From Liolophura sinensis (Eukaryota; Mollusca; Polyplacophora; Chitonida; Chitonidae), in NCBI RefSeq assembly GCF_032854445.1, contig NC_088296.1, positions 20,203,853 through 20,267,852 on the forward strand: a stretch of 64,000 bases of DNA. Direction: 5' to 3'. The notes beneath the pieces are model-generated. The model made no database searches. It worked only from the letters and a program-made list of their open reading frames with translations, and had not been told where the DNA came from. Of the stretch, positions 36,291-47,500 are shown one piece after another; positions within the stretch are counted from its first letter, which is position 1, and each line of letters starts with the position of its first letter. Position numbers and translations under genes: made by a program.

Positions 36291-36880
36291 AAAGTAGCAG
36301 AATTTCCAACTTTTCATAGTAGCAGGATTTGCTACCTTTCAAAGTAACAGGATTTTTCACCTTTCAAAGTAGCAGGATTTTTCACCTTTCAAAGTAGCAG
36401 GATTTGCTACTTTCAAAGTAACAGGATTTTTCACCTTTCAAAGTAGCAGGATTTTTCACCTTTCAAAGTAGCAGGATTTGCTACTTTCAAAGTAGCAGGA
36501 TTTGTCACCTTTCAAAGTAGCAGGATTTGTCACCTTTCAAAGTAGCAGGATTTTTCACCTTTCAAAGTAGCAGGATTTGCTACTTTCAAAGTAGCAGGAT
36601 TTGTCACCTTTCAAAGTAGCAGGATTTGTCACCTTTCAAAGTAGCAGAATTTGTCACCTTTCAAAGTAGCAGGATTTGCTACCTTTCAAAGTAGCAGGAT
36701 TTGCTACTTTTCAAAGTAGCAGGATTTGTGACTTTTCAAAGTAGCAGGATTTGTCACCTTTCAAAGTAGCAGGATTTGCTACCTTTCAAAGTAGCAGGAT
36801 TTGTTACTTTTCAAAGTAGCAGGATCTGTCACCTTTCAAAGTGGCAGGATTTGCTACCTTTCAATGTAGCAGGATTTGTT
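36291..36880. repeat. Minisatellite, about 24 copies of a 24-25 bp unit
   Basis: The unit is AAAGTAGCAGGATTT followed by GTCACCTTTC, TTCACCTTTC or GCTAC(C)TTTC. Several variants give a short hairpin, GTAGC-aggattt-GCTAC. The 5' part shows a repeated three-unit order with one 24-bp unit, suggesting a higher-order period of 74 bp. Confidence 0.95.
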
Positions 36881-36889
36881 GTGTTTGTC

Positions 36890-38045
36890 CTCTGCTTGAT
36901 GAGGGAAGATGTCCGTATACTGTGATTACTATGTTTTATGCAACGTGTCTTCGAAACGAATGCTGTAAATGTGACGATGTAGCTTTATCCTGCTAAAACA
37001 AACAGTACCATTAATGTTTAAATGCAACGCTGAAAGACAAGCGAATTAAAAGCCTGAATTTGAGCCGCGTACAACGACTGTGACAGTGCTTCTAAAAGTT
37101 ACAAACTGGGCTGACGGTTTGGTGGCAACATCCTATAGAGGTGATCTAGTATATTATAATACCCACAAATGGCATGTGTCATTTTTCTCAGAAATTGTGC
37201 TTCGACGATAAAAATTATTTTAAAGCCAGTTTCTGAAGAGCTGGATTTGTGCCTCCGTACAGTGTGGGTGCTTTGGAGCATGGTAAAGTTTTGCAGCAAT
37301 TACATTGCCCCAGGAGTCAATTTGCAGCCTGGAACTAAGGCCTCTTAAGTCAGTAAGTATAGCCCATTTGATCACTTTTCATGTAGGTATAAATGTAAAG
37401 TGAAATCGGAAATAGTGACTGACATGAAACCCACGTGACCTAATTGTTAAATGATCGTTGCTTAACGCCGTATTCAACACTTTTTCACATATACGCATAC
37501 GGTATTCCAGGGGAGACGTTAAGGAGTCCCAGTGATAAACCACAAGCCTTTGGCAACTTATTGACAAACTTTGCAATGTGTGACGTACACTAGATATATG
37601 TGTCTGAACTTGGTAAAAGACAAGTGGTTTTCAAAGAACGATAGAATGAGCAGTCACACCAGTGCCGTAGATCGCATAAATAAATATTGTCACCAAGGAT
37701 TCTCACGAACAGTTAAAAGCAAGGAAATCTTTGAATTAAGGCAAGTCTTGGAATGAAACCAAATGTTCAGTCTCGTCTTGGTAAAGACTTAACAATGGGC
37801 ATTCTTGGGCATGGTGCTTCTTCACATTGCCGTATGTACCATGTAGTGATCAGCCTGGTTCCACTACACTCAGCTTGGTGTCTTCTGGATGGTTTTCCTT
37901 TGAAACAGCACTACAAACGGACACCACCGAATGGCTAAGCTACAAGGACACGCCATCCCGGTATGAAGTGTCACAATTCTTGCATTTTTAGCTAACAATG
38001 TAAGCTATAGGTGTGAAGAGAGTACCCAGTCTCCATGTGTCTCAA
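36890..38045. other. Spacer between minisatellite and SINE-2
   Basis: No gene recognised. At about 37445-37550 a tgcttaacgccgtattcaac segment resembles SINE tails and is probably an old SINE fragment; a relative lies at 44875-44955. Confidence 0.5.
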
Positions 38046-38059
38046 AGTGTACAACATGA

Positions 38060-38398
38060 GTGAGTGAGTGAGTGCTTAGGGTTTAACGTCGTACTTAACT
38101 GTTATCATTCATATGACAACGAAGGAATCCTTAGAGTGCATGTTATGTACCTCCTTGTTTCAGGACGGACTTCCAGAGCTCTTTCATGTAGTGCTGCTTC
38201 ACTGGGACGCCTTACCGAAGGCAAGTAAGCCGCCACGCCCGAGCCATTATACTGATACGGGTTAACCAGTCGTTGCACTATCCCCTTCATCCTGACCGCC
38301 AAGCGAGGAAGTTACTTCCCCTTTTAGGTCTTAGGTGTGACTCGACCCAGGGTTGACCCTGGATTTACCGCTCTACCAACTGTGCTATCGGGGTCGGT
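38060..38398 (-). mobile_element. SINE-2, full-length with target-site duplication
   Basis: Flanked by TGTACAACATGA at 38048-38059 and 38399-38410. The tail complement is (gagt)n and the head complement ends ctctaccaactgtgctatcg. A short internal deletion removes part of the anticodon-arm region. Confidence 0.9.
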
Positions 38399-38399
38399 T

Positions 38400-39640
38400 G
38401 TACAACATGACATGATCAAAATGCTGACTGGCAACAGGAAATACCATCCGTATTGGCAGTTCTAAAGAGAACCACATGTGTATCTGACATATCTACACTA
38501 GAAACCTTACACGTGACATTTGGACACCGACTGACAGTGCAGTTACGAAGTATTTTGGCCGCATCGAGTTTTCAATGGAAGACAACAATAAATCATCGAT
38601 ACAGAATTACTATAACATATTTAAATTTATTTAGTATACAACATGACAGAGTGATATGAAATGTGGAGCAATGAGCGTACACAGAAATACCCTGTTATAC
38701 GTGTTAAGCATAAAATATAGCTGCACAACTTGATCAACTTGCGTCCCGAAAATGTTGATAGAATCTCACATGGCGGTTGAGCTGGGTGTTATCCGCATAA
38801 GGTGGCAGGAGATCAGGAGCTCAGATTGGTCATATACCAGAGGCATCCAAGTGAAATATGGAAATTCAAAGCCGACGAAAAACGACGAACATTTGATTTT
38901 CCAGATGCGTGGAGATGTGGAGACAAAAAAAATGCTTTAACGGGTAGAGCGCGTCTAATTGCTTTGCTGCCGATACACACAAACTTTAGATCGGCCCAAA
39001 TATCGACATAGCTTCCACCATGCACAAAAGCCTCCCTGATCATTTGCCTCAAAATGAGCAGTCATCCATTTTACCCAGGTAATTCCCCAATTAAAGCTCC
39101 CAATAGCGTGTTTGTCTTCCGCGCGAATCGAGCGGCAGAGGTGCTTCCTATTCGCTAAACCGATCGCTTATCTCCCCTTTGTCAACCTTTGATTAACGAT
39201 CAGTTGTCCGTTAAAAAACGATCTCCGCGTTGGCCACGAGTAATGCCCCTGCCAACAATGGACCCCATTAGGATAATTTAAGGCAACAGCTGAACTAACA
39301 TAGTGGCGATAAATTTTTGTGAGAAGAAAAAGAAAGGCTAAGGGAAAGTGGGATAGTTCGTTGTAGTGGGAAATGCGTAATTGCTAATTCATCACTTGGC
39401 CACTTTCTGCGTGACGTAATTTATTTACTAAATTAGTCAGCGATAGAAAGACCCAAAAACAAATTCAAACACCAGTCAAACCAACAAACCAAGAAAGCCT
39501 CAAGGCGGTCAGCCAAAGAAAGAAAGCAGTAGAGTCTAAACCACGCGTTCAGAGAAATAAAACACTCCAGACTAGCCTAAAGCAATGTCTTATTCAGTGA
39601 TCGAGCCAGCATCAACTGAAGAGGACCTGATCAGGTTAGA
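38400..39640. other. Repeat-poor stretch upstream of the gene
   Basis: No coding exon supported. The part at about 39080-39420 is free of repeats, with TCF-like cctttgatta and several short inverted motifs, so a distal regulatory role for the gene at 41499 is possible but untested. Confidence 0.4.
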
Positions 39641-40236
39641 GAAATTTATTTATTTATTTCATTAGCGTTTTAGGCCGTTCTCAAGAATATGTCATTTATA
39701 CCACAGCGGCCAGCATTTTGGTGAGAGAAAACCGGGCACAGCACGGTGGAAACCCACAGTACGGCCGGAGAGGAAGCCAACGTGAGCTGGACTTGAACTG
39801 ACTTGAGCTCGTGAGATGCTCCTGGGCTCCCGGCTGACACATTGACCCACCTCGGGTAATCAGGCCCCTAACAAAAGACCAAATATTTATAGATAAAGCA
39901 CCACACATAAGATCTACACAGCCCACCTTTTTAATTGTGTGATGTTGCATAACCCAGTTTCATGAACATGGCGTACCTCATGGTCGAGTTATGACTGAAA
40001 AATTGTTAAGTACGACGTTAAACTCCAAGCACTGACTCACTCTCATGGTCAATTAAGAATTTCAGATTAAAAGTTGATTTACAGTTTTACAGATACAGAG
40101 TAACAGAGTTGCCAAGCACGTCGGAAAGAGAAAGCTGTGGCAGTTTAGGTTTGTTTCCACCCCTCTTCAGAAATAACTAAATTTACATTATGTTTATTTT
40201 ATTTATTTGTTTTCTTTGAATTAAATGAAGAGACCA
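39640..40236. repeat. Left arm of an inverted duplication flanking the gene promoter
   Basis: The reverse complement matches 42590-43110. Shared blocks include gaattaaatgaagagacca/tggtctcttcgtttaattc, the atggcgtacctcatggtcga block, the gccaagcacgtcggaaagag/ctctttctgacgtgctttgt block and a SINE-1 copy with the unusual cgtgagctgg and gttctcaagaat variants. The middle of the arm (about 39830-39945) is not shared. Confidence 0.8.
39990..40045 (+). mobile_element. SINE-2 tail fragment within an inverted duplication arm
   Basis: Reads atgactgaaaaattgttaag, tacgacgttaaactccaag. The matching fragment in opposite orientation lies at about 42770-42828 in the other arm. Confidence 0.7.
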
Positions 40237-41358
40237 CCTTTAAAGAAAGCACGCATCATCTAACCGTCTATTTTATGCAAAGTCCACGTAAGGTTTTTCA
40301 TGTTGTGTGTGTGTATTCTTTTAAAACATTTTCACATTGAATAAAACACTATTTTACGCGAAGTCCAAATATGGTTTTGATGTTGTGTACTTTTTTTTTC
40401 TATTTTGACAGTGAATAGACTGAAAAAAAGAAACATACTGAGGCTGGAAGATGAACATATTGGGCCGTACTGAATATGCTGAGGCACAGTGACGTCATAG
40501 CCAGGACTCTGCTGCCCTAGTCCTGTTGCATTGTTTTAATGTATTTGTGTATTACATGTGATGACAACACCACAGTGAAGGCCAGTGACGTTGAATACGT
40601 GGCAAACAACATCGCTGCCTTTTTACCTAATTCTGCCTCAGCTATAGAACTAGAAGATGTGACCGTTTTCCAACTGGCACACTATCGTGGGAGCTCTGGT
40701 TTTATTCTCTGTGCTGTACGTCTTGCATTATATTCATGCATATTCTGCTGGGTGCTAAGCACACCCGAGACCTTGACTGTTTCTATTGTTTTATGTTATC
40801 CTTTACTAAATGTGAAGACAACACAGCATTCGGGATAAGTCTACACCAGTACGGTACATCGAATACACTACAAATAAAAATCACTGCTTTTCTTTAAATT
40901 CTGAATACCCTTCTAGCAATAGTGCTAGAGGACGTGTATATTGCTATTTTTGGCATATAAATAAACAGCTGGGAAAAAAAACTTTACTGAAGTAAATTGA
41001 CAAGAGATCGTATTTCACCGGTTACGTGAGACCATTTGCCGATTATCACACTGTTGTCGCTACTCTTTTATACGAACATACTCGTATGGGGAAGAAGACC
41101 AATCAGGATTCACTGACATCCTCTGTATGAATTCTGTTGTCAAACTGCCCGTTGCTCGCCAAGCCCGTAATTCGAAACGGACGAGATTCTACGAGACTTG
41201 CTCAAAAACAGATGCCATATTTTCAAAGAAAAATAATTTCGAACAAACTTCATACAAGATTACGTTGAATGCTTTACGATCTCCGTCTGGCGCACACTGA
41301 AACCAAGACCATGAGAGCAATTGAGACGTCGGAATGTCAAAGACTCCATGTCCCAATC

Positions 41359-41470
41359 AGATAAGATCTTTAACTGTATCAAACAGGTGTTGACATTCTC
41401 ATAACAGGTGTGTCAAACCATGCACAGGTCAGTGTAAATAAAAGGGACTTTGATGTTCCCGTCCGGTGTC
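41359..41470 (+). promoter_or_regulatory. Putative core promoter of the repeat precursor gene
   Basis: A TATA-like TAAATAAAAG lies at 41435-41444, about 55-65 nt before the start codon, which would place the transcription start near 41465-41475. Upstream are a GATA-type AGATAAG (41359-41365) and two CAGGTG E-boxes (41384-41389 and 41405-41410). The motif matches are seen directly; their use is inferred. Confidence 0.5.
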
Positions 41471-41498
41471 TTCTCGGGGAATTACACGCGTAGCCATC

Positions 41499-41511
41499 AT
41501 GAAGCTTTTTT
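41499..41511 (+). CDS. Exon 1: start of signal peptide (13 coding nt)
   Basis: The sequence is ATGAAGCTTTTTT followed directly by the donor gtgagt. It encodes MKLF plus the first base of a Cys codon. Spliced to the acceptor at 47366 it gives MKLFCCSVVVLVLLQ, a near-ideal signal peptide, in a frame that stays open through all eight exons. The ATG lies 55 nt after the end of a TATA-like box, with CATC just before it. No other nearby ATG plus donor gives as good a signal peptide. The long first intron makes this the least certain exon. Confidence 0.78.
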
Positions 41512-44500
41512 GTGAGTACAATAATATTTTCTTTGGTCTCATTGAATTTTATGTTTTTATCTAATGATCTACAAAGTTGTAATACTGGTATTTACGACGA
41601 TGCATGAATTCAGAAAATATTGAGAACCACCTATATATTGCACCACATTTTATATATTCGACACTCATTTTTCTCAGCGCAATATGGAATACATCAAGCG
41701 ATGTTTTCTGCAATATCCACAGTATTCCAACGGTTTTCGTTTCATATTTTGCTCTTTTAAAGTCTTTAGTTTTATTTTCTATACAATTTATTTATTTCTT
41801 TTTATTACTTAGTTGGGATTTATCGCCATACTTATAAATATTTCACTTATAATAAACGTCATACAGAATACAGAGTCAAACCAGAGCTGTGACGGCTTTT
41901 TTCATTTATAGTCTTCAGTTTTTTTTGTAATGTTGGTTTAATTCTTTTGTTACTTAAGTGGGATTTGTTGCCATGCTCTTAAATATTTTACTTAAATCAT
42001 AATGAAAGTCTTACAGTATAGCGAGTTAAAACCTGAGCAGTAAAAACAGAGTGATACTTGGCAAACGTTCACAATTATTGCGGGTGAAACTTGGCTACCT
42101 GTGAATATATCTCAGTTATGAATCAGGCGTTCGGGATTGTACGACTATCAGTTTTATGGATTGACGAAACTCAATTGCCTCAATAAAACCAGCGGCCTTT
42201 GACAGCTACCTGGCCAACCTACCCACGTGTGACACACAGATTCAACCAAATGTTCATAGCTTCTCCGATAGTTGGATCCTTACGAAGATTTCAACACGTT
42301 GAGTGTTCTGAGAGCGTATTGCTTAAGCAGCTGAAGTGCATTCTGGCCTATAAGACAGGCAATTTGCACTTTCCTTCGCCCTCCATCACTTTTCGTGACT
42401 ATGTAAGTGGTAACAACATTTATGTAACCATTTGGAGGTCTCCATGGCCGAGGGGGGGTAGCGTGTCAGCACGGGGCAATATCCCAGGAGCATCGCCCAA
42501 TGCGGTCGCTTTGTGTTTAAGTGATTCCTCTTCGGCCGTACGTGAGAAGGTGTGGCATCAGCCTGCGGATAGCCGTGGGATTCCTCCGTATGGTCTCTTC
42601 GTTTAATTCAAAGAAAACAAATAAAACATAAATGAAATAAACATAATATAACCTTAGGTATTTCGGAAGAGGGGTTGGAACAAACCTAAGCTGCCACAGC
42701 TATCTCTTTCTGACGTGCTTTGTAACTGTGTAAATCAACTTTTAATCTGGAATTCTTATTTGACCATGAGAGTGAGTGAGTGTTTGAAGTTTAACGTCAT
42801 ACTTAACAATTTTTTAGTCATAACTCGACCATGAGGTACGCCATGTTAAAGAAACTGGAAACTCAGCTTTTCTCAATGTTTGCTAAATTGCTTACTTTGA
42901 ACTGTGAAGCCTGGCTTAATTCAAGTCCAGCTCACGTTGACTTCCTCTCCGGCCGTACGTGCGAAGGTCTTGCAGCAACGTGTATATGGTTTTGGGTTTC
43001 CACCCGGCTTTGCCGGTTTCCTCCCACCACAATACTGACCGCCATCGTATAAGCGAAATATTCTTGAGAACGATGCAAAACGCAAATCAAATAAATAAAT
43101 AAAGACAATCATTTGTTCAGTCTAAACGTTTTTCTCCCGCCAGTATTGTAAACCTCGTGAGTAACTTGTCAAAGGGCGGTCGATGGCCAGCATTCCCAAT
43201 TCCTCCACTCATAATACTGACCGTCTACGTATAGGTGAAAATTTGCACAGTCTGCCTCTAACACAACAATCAGTCATTCAATGAATCAAGATAGACACTG
43301 TAACGGGACTGTATATTCTAAATATTCATCACAACATTTAAGTAACACGTCTATGCACTGTTGGGAAACATTCTTTGCAATTTTGTCAAAAAAAAAGCCT
43401 TTCCAATGTGATAATGTGTAGAATGTTTCAGTCCATGCAGCACATGGGGGAAAAAGACCATTCCATTGAAAAGCGATATGGCGCCATCGCCTGAGAAATC
43501 CCACAAGACATATGCATAGTTAGGGTTAGCAAACGAGCACTTGATAGCCTTCCATATAGCGAGGCTAACGCTGATATCCATTCTTAATGACAATGCCAAT
43601 AAACAGAAAAACGTGAAACCGTTTTAGCAGTTAACTCACAAAGGAATTAGCTATTTGTCAAAATGCCATCAACGGAAAATGGAAGTGAACCCTTTAAAAT
43701 CACCTGACCAATCCATACCGAGACAGGCAAGAGGCCGAGCAAGTAATGTCTCAAGCCTCGCAATTTGTACCTTATAGATCTTCAATATGGGCCCATGTCT
43801 TAATGCTTGTATACCAGTCATGTCTTACATTTTCGGCAGAGGTTTACGTGTCAGAATAAAATCAACGATCAGTGAAATTAGCAGGGTGCTCAACATCTAC
43901 AATACGCGACACTTCTCATATCACGTAATTTTGATGCTTCGAATTTTGAGTAATTCTAGACCAGTGACGTCTAATAAATTCCAATGAGGGACTGGTAAAA
44001 CCCCTTCACGCCTGTATCAAGACGGTCCTTGAGTTGTGAACTCATTTTTTCTTTCCTTTATTACATCACAATTATCGGTGTATTTGTGCTCATAAAACAT
44101 ATATGAAGTACACAAGCACGGCAACGTCAGGCGAGAAAACGACGCGTTCTACTGTTATTTAAACCGTCTGTGTTTCTTGTCCTTGAGTCTCCTCTAAACA
44201 ATACTGTATTTTCTTTTTCCCTAATTCTCCTTAAGCCATGGTGCAAGCCTGTTAGGGGGCGTGTAAATTGCTACTATTTATGCATTTACATGAACAGTTA
44301 GAATGAAAACATGAATGAGTTGTTGATTTCAGCATATAAACAACAGAAAACTCATACAACCCTCTTTTGTCAATCTTTTGTGTGTTTCTTCTATTGCTCA
44401 TTTGTTGAAATCAACAACTTAGCCCATTATTGAAATAACCATTACTGTCAGCAATTGATCATTATGTTTGATTTATTTATTTATAAATAAATCAAACATT

Positions 44501-47500
44501 ATGGTGGGTGGAAACCGGGCAGAGCCCGGGGGAAACCCACGACCATCCGCGGGTTGCTGGCAGACCTTCCCACTTACGGCTGGAGAGGAAGCCAGCATGA
44601 GCTGGACTTGAACTCACAACGACCGCATTGGTGAGAGACTCCTGGGTCACTACGCTGCGCTAGGGCGCTAACCAACTGAGCCACGGAGGCCCCCTCATTA
44701 TGTTTGATAACTATACCTAAACGTCGCTCCCTGAATAAACAAAAGCCGTCATACATATTTTTTTATGTTATCCAACTCAACTTGCAAATGCCATTTGAAG
44801 ACGTATCACACTGTCGCCAGTGCTCTGGTTTTACTCTTTATACAATCTCCTGTTTTATTAATTAATCTGACTGTTGCTTAACGTCGTGCTCATTATTATT
44901 CACTTAATATACGATGTAGACCAGTTTTATGGGTGGAGTAAACCACTGACCTTTGGCAAAATCGCTAGTGACATATTTATGTATTGTGTATACTAGTGCG
45001 TGGCGAAAATAATGCATGTTATATATTTGTGAAAGATGACTATCTTTCAACAAACGTCAGGCTTTGCAAACGACCTCTTATTGTCCGCAGCGTGCCATGA
45101 AGAATAGGAGCATGAAAATCAAGATAATTTCTTCTTTAAATTAAACAATAAAGACCTGTTACCAAAATGCATCACACAGTATAATTTTAAAAAATATATT
45201 TATTTATTTATTTCTTTATTTGATTGGTGTTTTACTCCGTACTCAAGAATATTTCACTTACACGACAACGGCCAATTCATTAGACGCTTATACTAATATT
45301 TAATAAATTTTTATCCTGAGAATGATAAACACATAATCGACAAAATTGAATATTTTCCAGTTTGGTAAGAAACCGGAACCGCCATAACAATCAGGATCCA
45401 AACCGCTTGTATCCTCCCAGACCTCGATATTGCGCGTGTTGTTTCATTTGTATAGCAAAACCCAGACACGCTAAAAGCTGAAAGGCCTTGTTGAACAATT
45501 CAGCAGGCTAGCATGATCGTTTTACGTCTGACGCCGCAGACAATACCATGTCATAGCTCCTCATTTCCAAACTGTCTGCGTTATCGCGTATCACGCCACT
45601 AATTTTGACCAATGGAACAGCATGTTCTCCGAGACTGCAATCCTCGCATCAGCAGGGTTGTCAGGTGCTAAGTACAGTGCTGTGGTTTTCACCGCCTACA
45701 AATATCGTCGGTGCCATATGGGTTACAATATCCCCTGGCTTGATGTATAGCTTTAATCAATCATATCTGATATTTCACTTAATCCGCCGTTGTCATATCC
45801 ACATGTGCTTGGAACAAATCATGGTGCCTCGTCAAATCAAAAACAAATGAGTAAAATTTTATTTGAGAGCGGGATACATGTAGTTCAATGAGTACATTTG
45901 GCGACTTCCAACCACTAGGCGCACTAGGCGTGGGTTTAGTACCGCTACTGGACAGAGAAAATGCCGGCATCGAAGTTCCTCCCTTGAGGTCACTCTCTTT
46001 TATAAAAGGGTGCGTTTTCTGGAGTAAGCTGTGGTTAGGTGGAAAATCAGAAAATTGCTAATGGCATGTTTCGGAGTTGAAGCGGCATAAGCTAGTTGAA
46101 GATGTAGCTTTAAGACAGATTTTAATTTTGTTAACTTCTTTGAAAAGCTCAGGATGAACGTTATGTATTTTTTAATTCATTTGGAAGTTTAAAGTTTAAA
46201 ACCTGGCCCTCATTAAATACAACAGAGACAACCGGCGACATCCTAAGCTGAAAAACGTCGACTTTATTCATGATCCCTCAACATTTCTGCGACTCTCACC
46301 ACTGATATCATGTTTTAATACATTCTGTTTCCTGGAAAATATGTGTAACTGTCGTGACGTAACAACCTTCATTCCGAAATCCTACTTCTCGTAGTCCCAC
46401 GCCTCAAGCACAAATCTTACGCTACGTCATAATCGCTGTCGTGTAACGAGGGAGGTAATTCAGAGCAGGCATATTTCTAGGCTCTTCTAGCTCATTGGTC
46501 ATGTGGCCTTTATTACAATAAACCATCCACAGTCGTTTGCAAAGTTCGTTGAATCTGGGCGGCAAAACAGACATTGATGAACATTCCAGGTCAATAATCG
46601 CAAGGCAAATACTCAAAACGGCGTTAAACACAAACCACCTAAGAATTAAAAAGGTATCTAAAGTACAGCATTTCTGTGGAATCTTACAAAGGGAAGCAGT
46701 GAACTGTTTTAAACGATGATAGAAAGATGCAAGGAATGTTCTAGGCGAACTAAATGAAATCACCACCCAAATCGTGTATCGTGCGAGGTTAATAAACTGT
46801 CGACCATTTCTGCTCTTAACTTACTATTTTTAATACAGATTGTGTTCAACCATTTCACTCATTGCCCCACTCACGCTCTTATCTTCGTGTGTCATGCACT
46901 TAGTAGCTCTGTTTTCCCCTCCACAGGTTGTATTCAGTCATCTCACTCACGGCCCCACTCACGCTCTTATTTTCGTGTGTCATGCACTTAGTAGCTCTGT
47001 TTTCCCCTCCACAGGTTGTATTCAGTCATCTCACTCACGGCCCCACTCACTCACTTATCTTCCTGTGCCATGCACTCAGCAGCTCTGTTTTCCCCTCCAC
47101 AGGTTGTGTTCAACCATCTCAATCACGGCCCCACTCACTCACTTATTTTCCTGTGTCATGCACTCAGCAGCTCTGTTTTCCCCTCCACAGATTGTATTCA
47201 ACCATCTCAATCACGGCCCCACTCACTCACTTATCTTCCTGTGTCATGCACTCAGCAGCTCTGTTTTCCCCTCCATAGGTTGTATTCAGTCATCTCACTC
47301 ACGGCCCCACTCACTCACTTATCTTCCTGTGTCATGCACTTACCAGGTCTGTTTTCCTCTACACAGGCTGCTCAGTCGTCGTGTTAGTCCTTCTCCAGTC
47401 CCTCATTCCGGTCATCCGGGCCGAGGTACCGGAGCCGAGAGACCCGGATGTCAGAGCGCCGGAGAAGCGTCAGCTGGTGACAGGCATCCTGTCCGCGGCT

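Noticed and set aside
36291-36880. Regularly spaced short repeats that could suggest a CRISPR array
   Set aside because: Units are contiguous with no spacers, in a eukaryotic window with no cas genes.
43286-43599. Overlapping minus-strand frames of 72 and 82 codons in intron 1
   Set aside because: No recognisable domain, no splice support, and they lie within the intron of an established gene.
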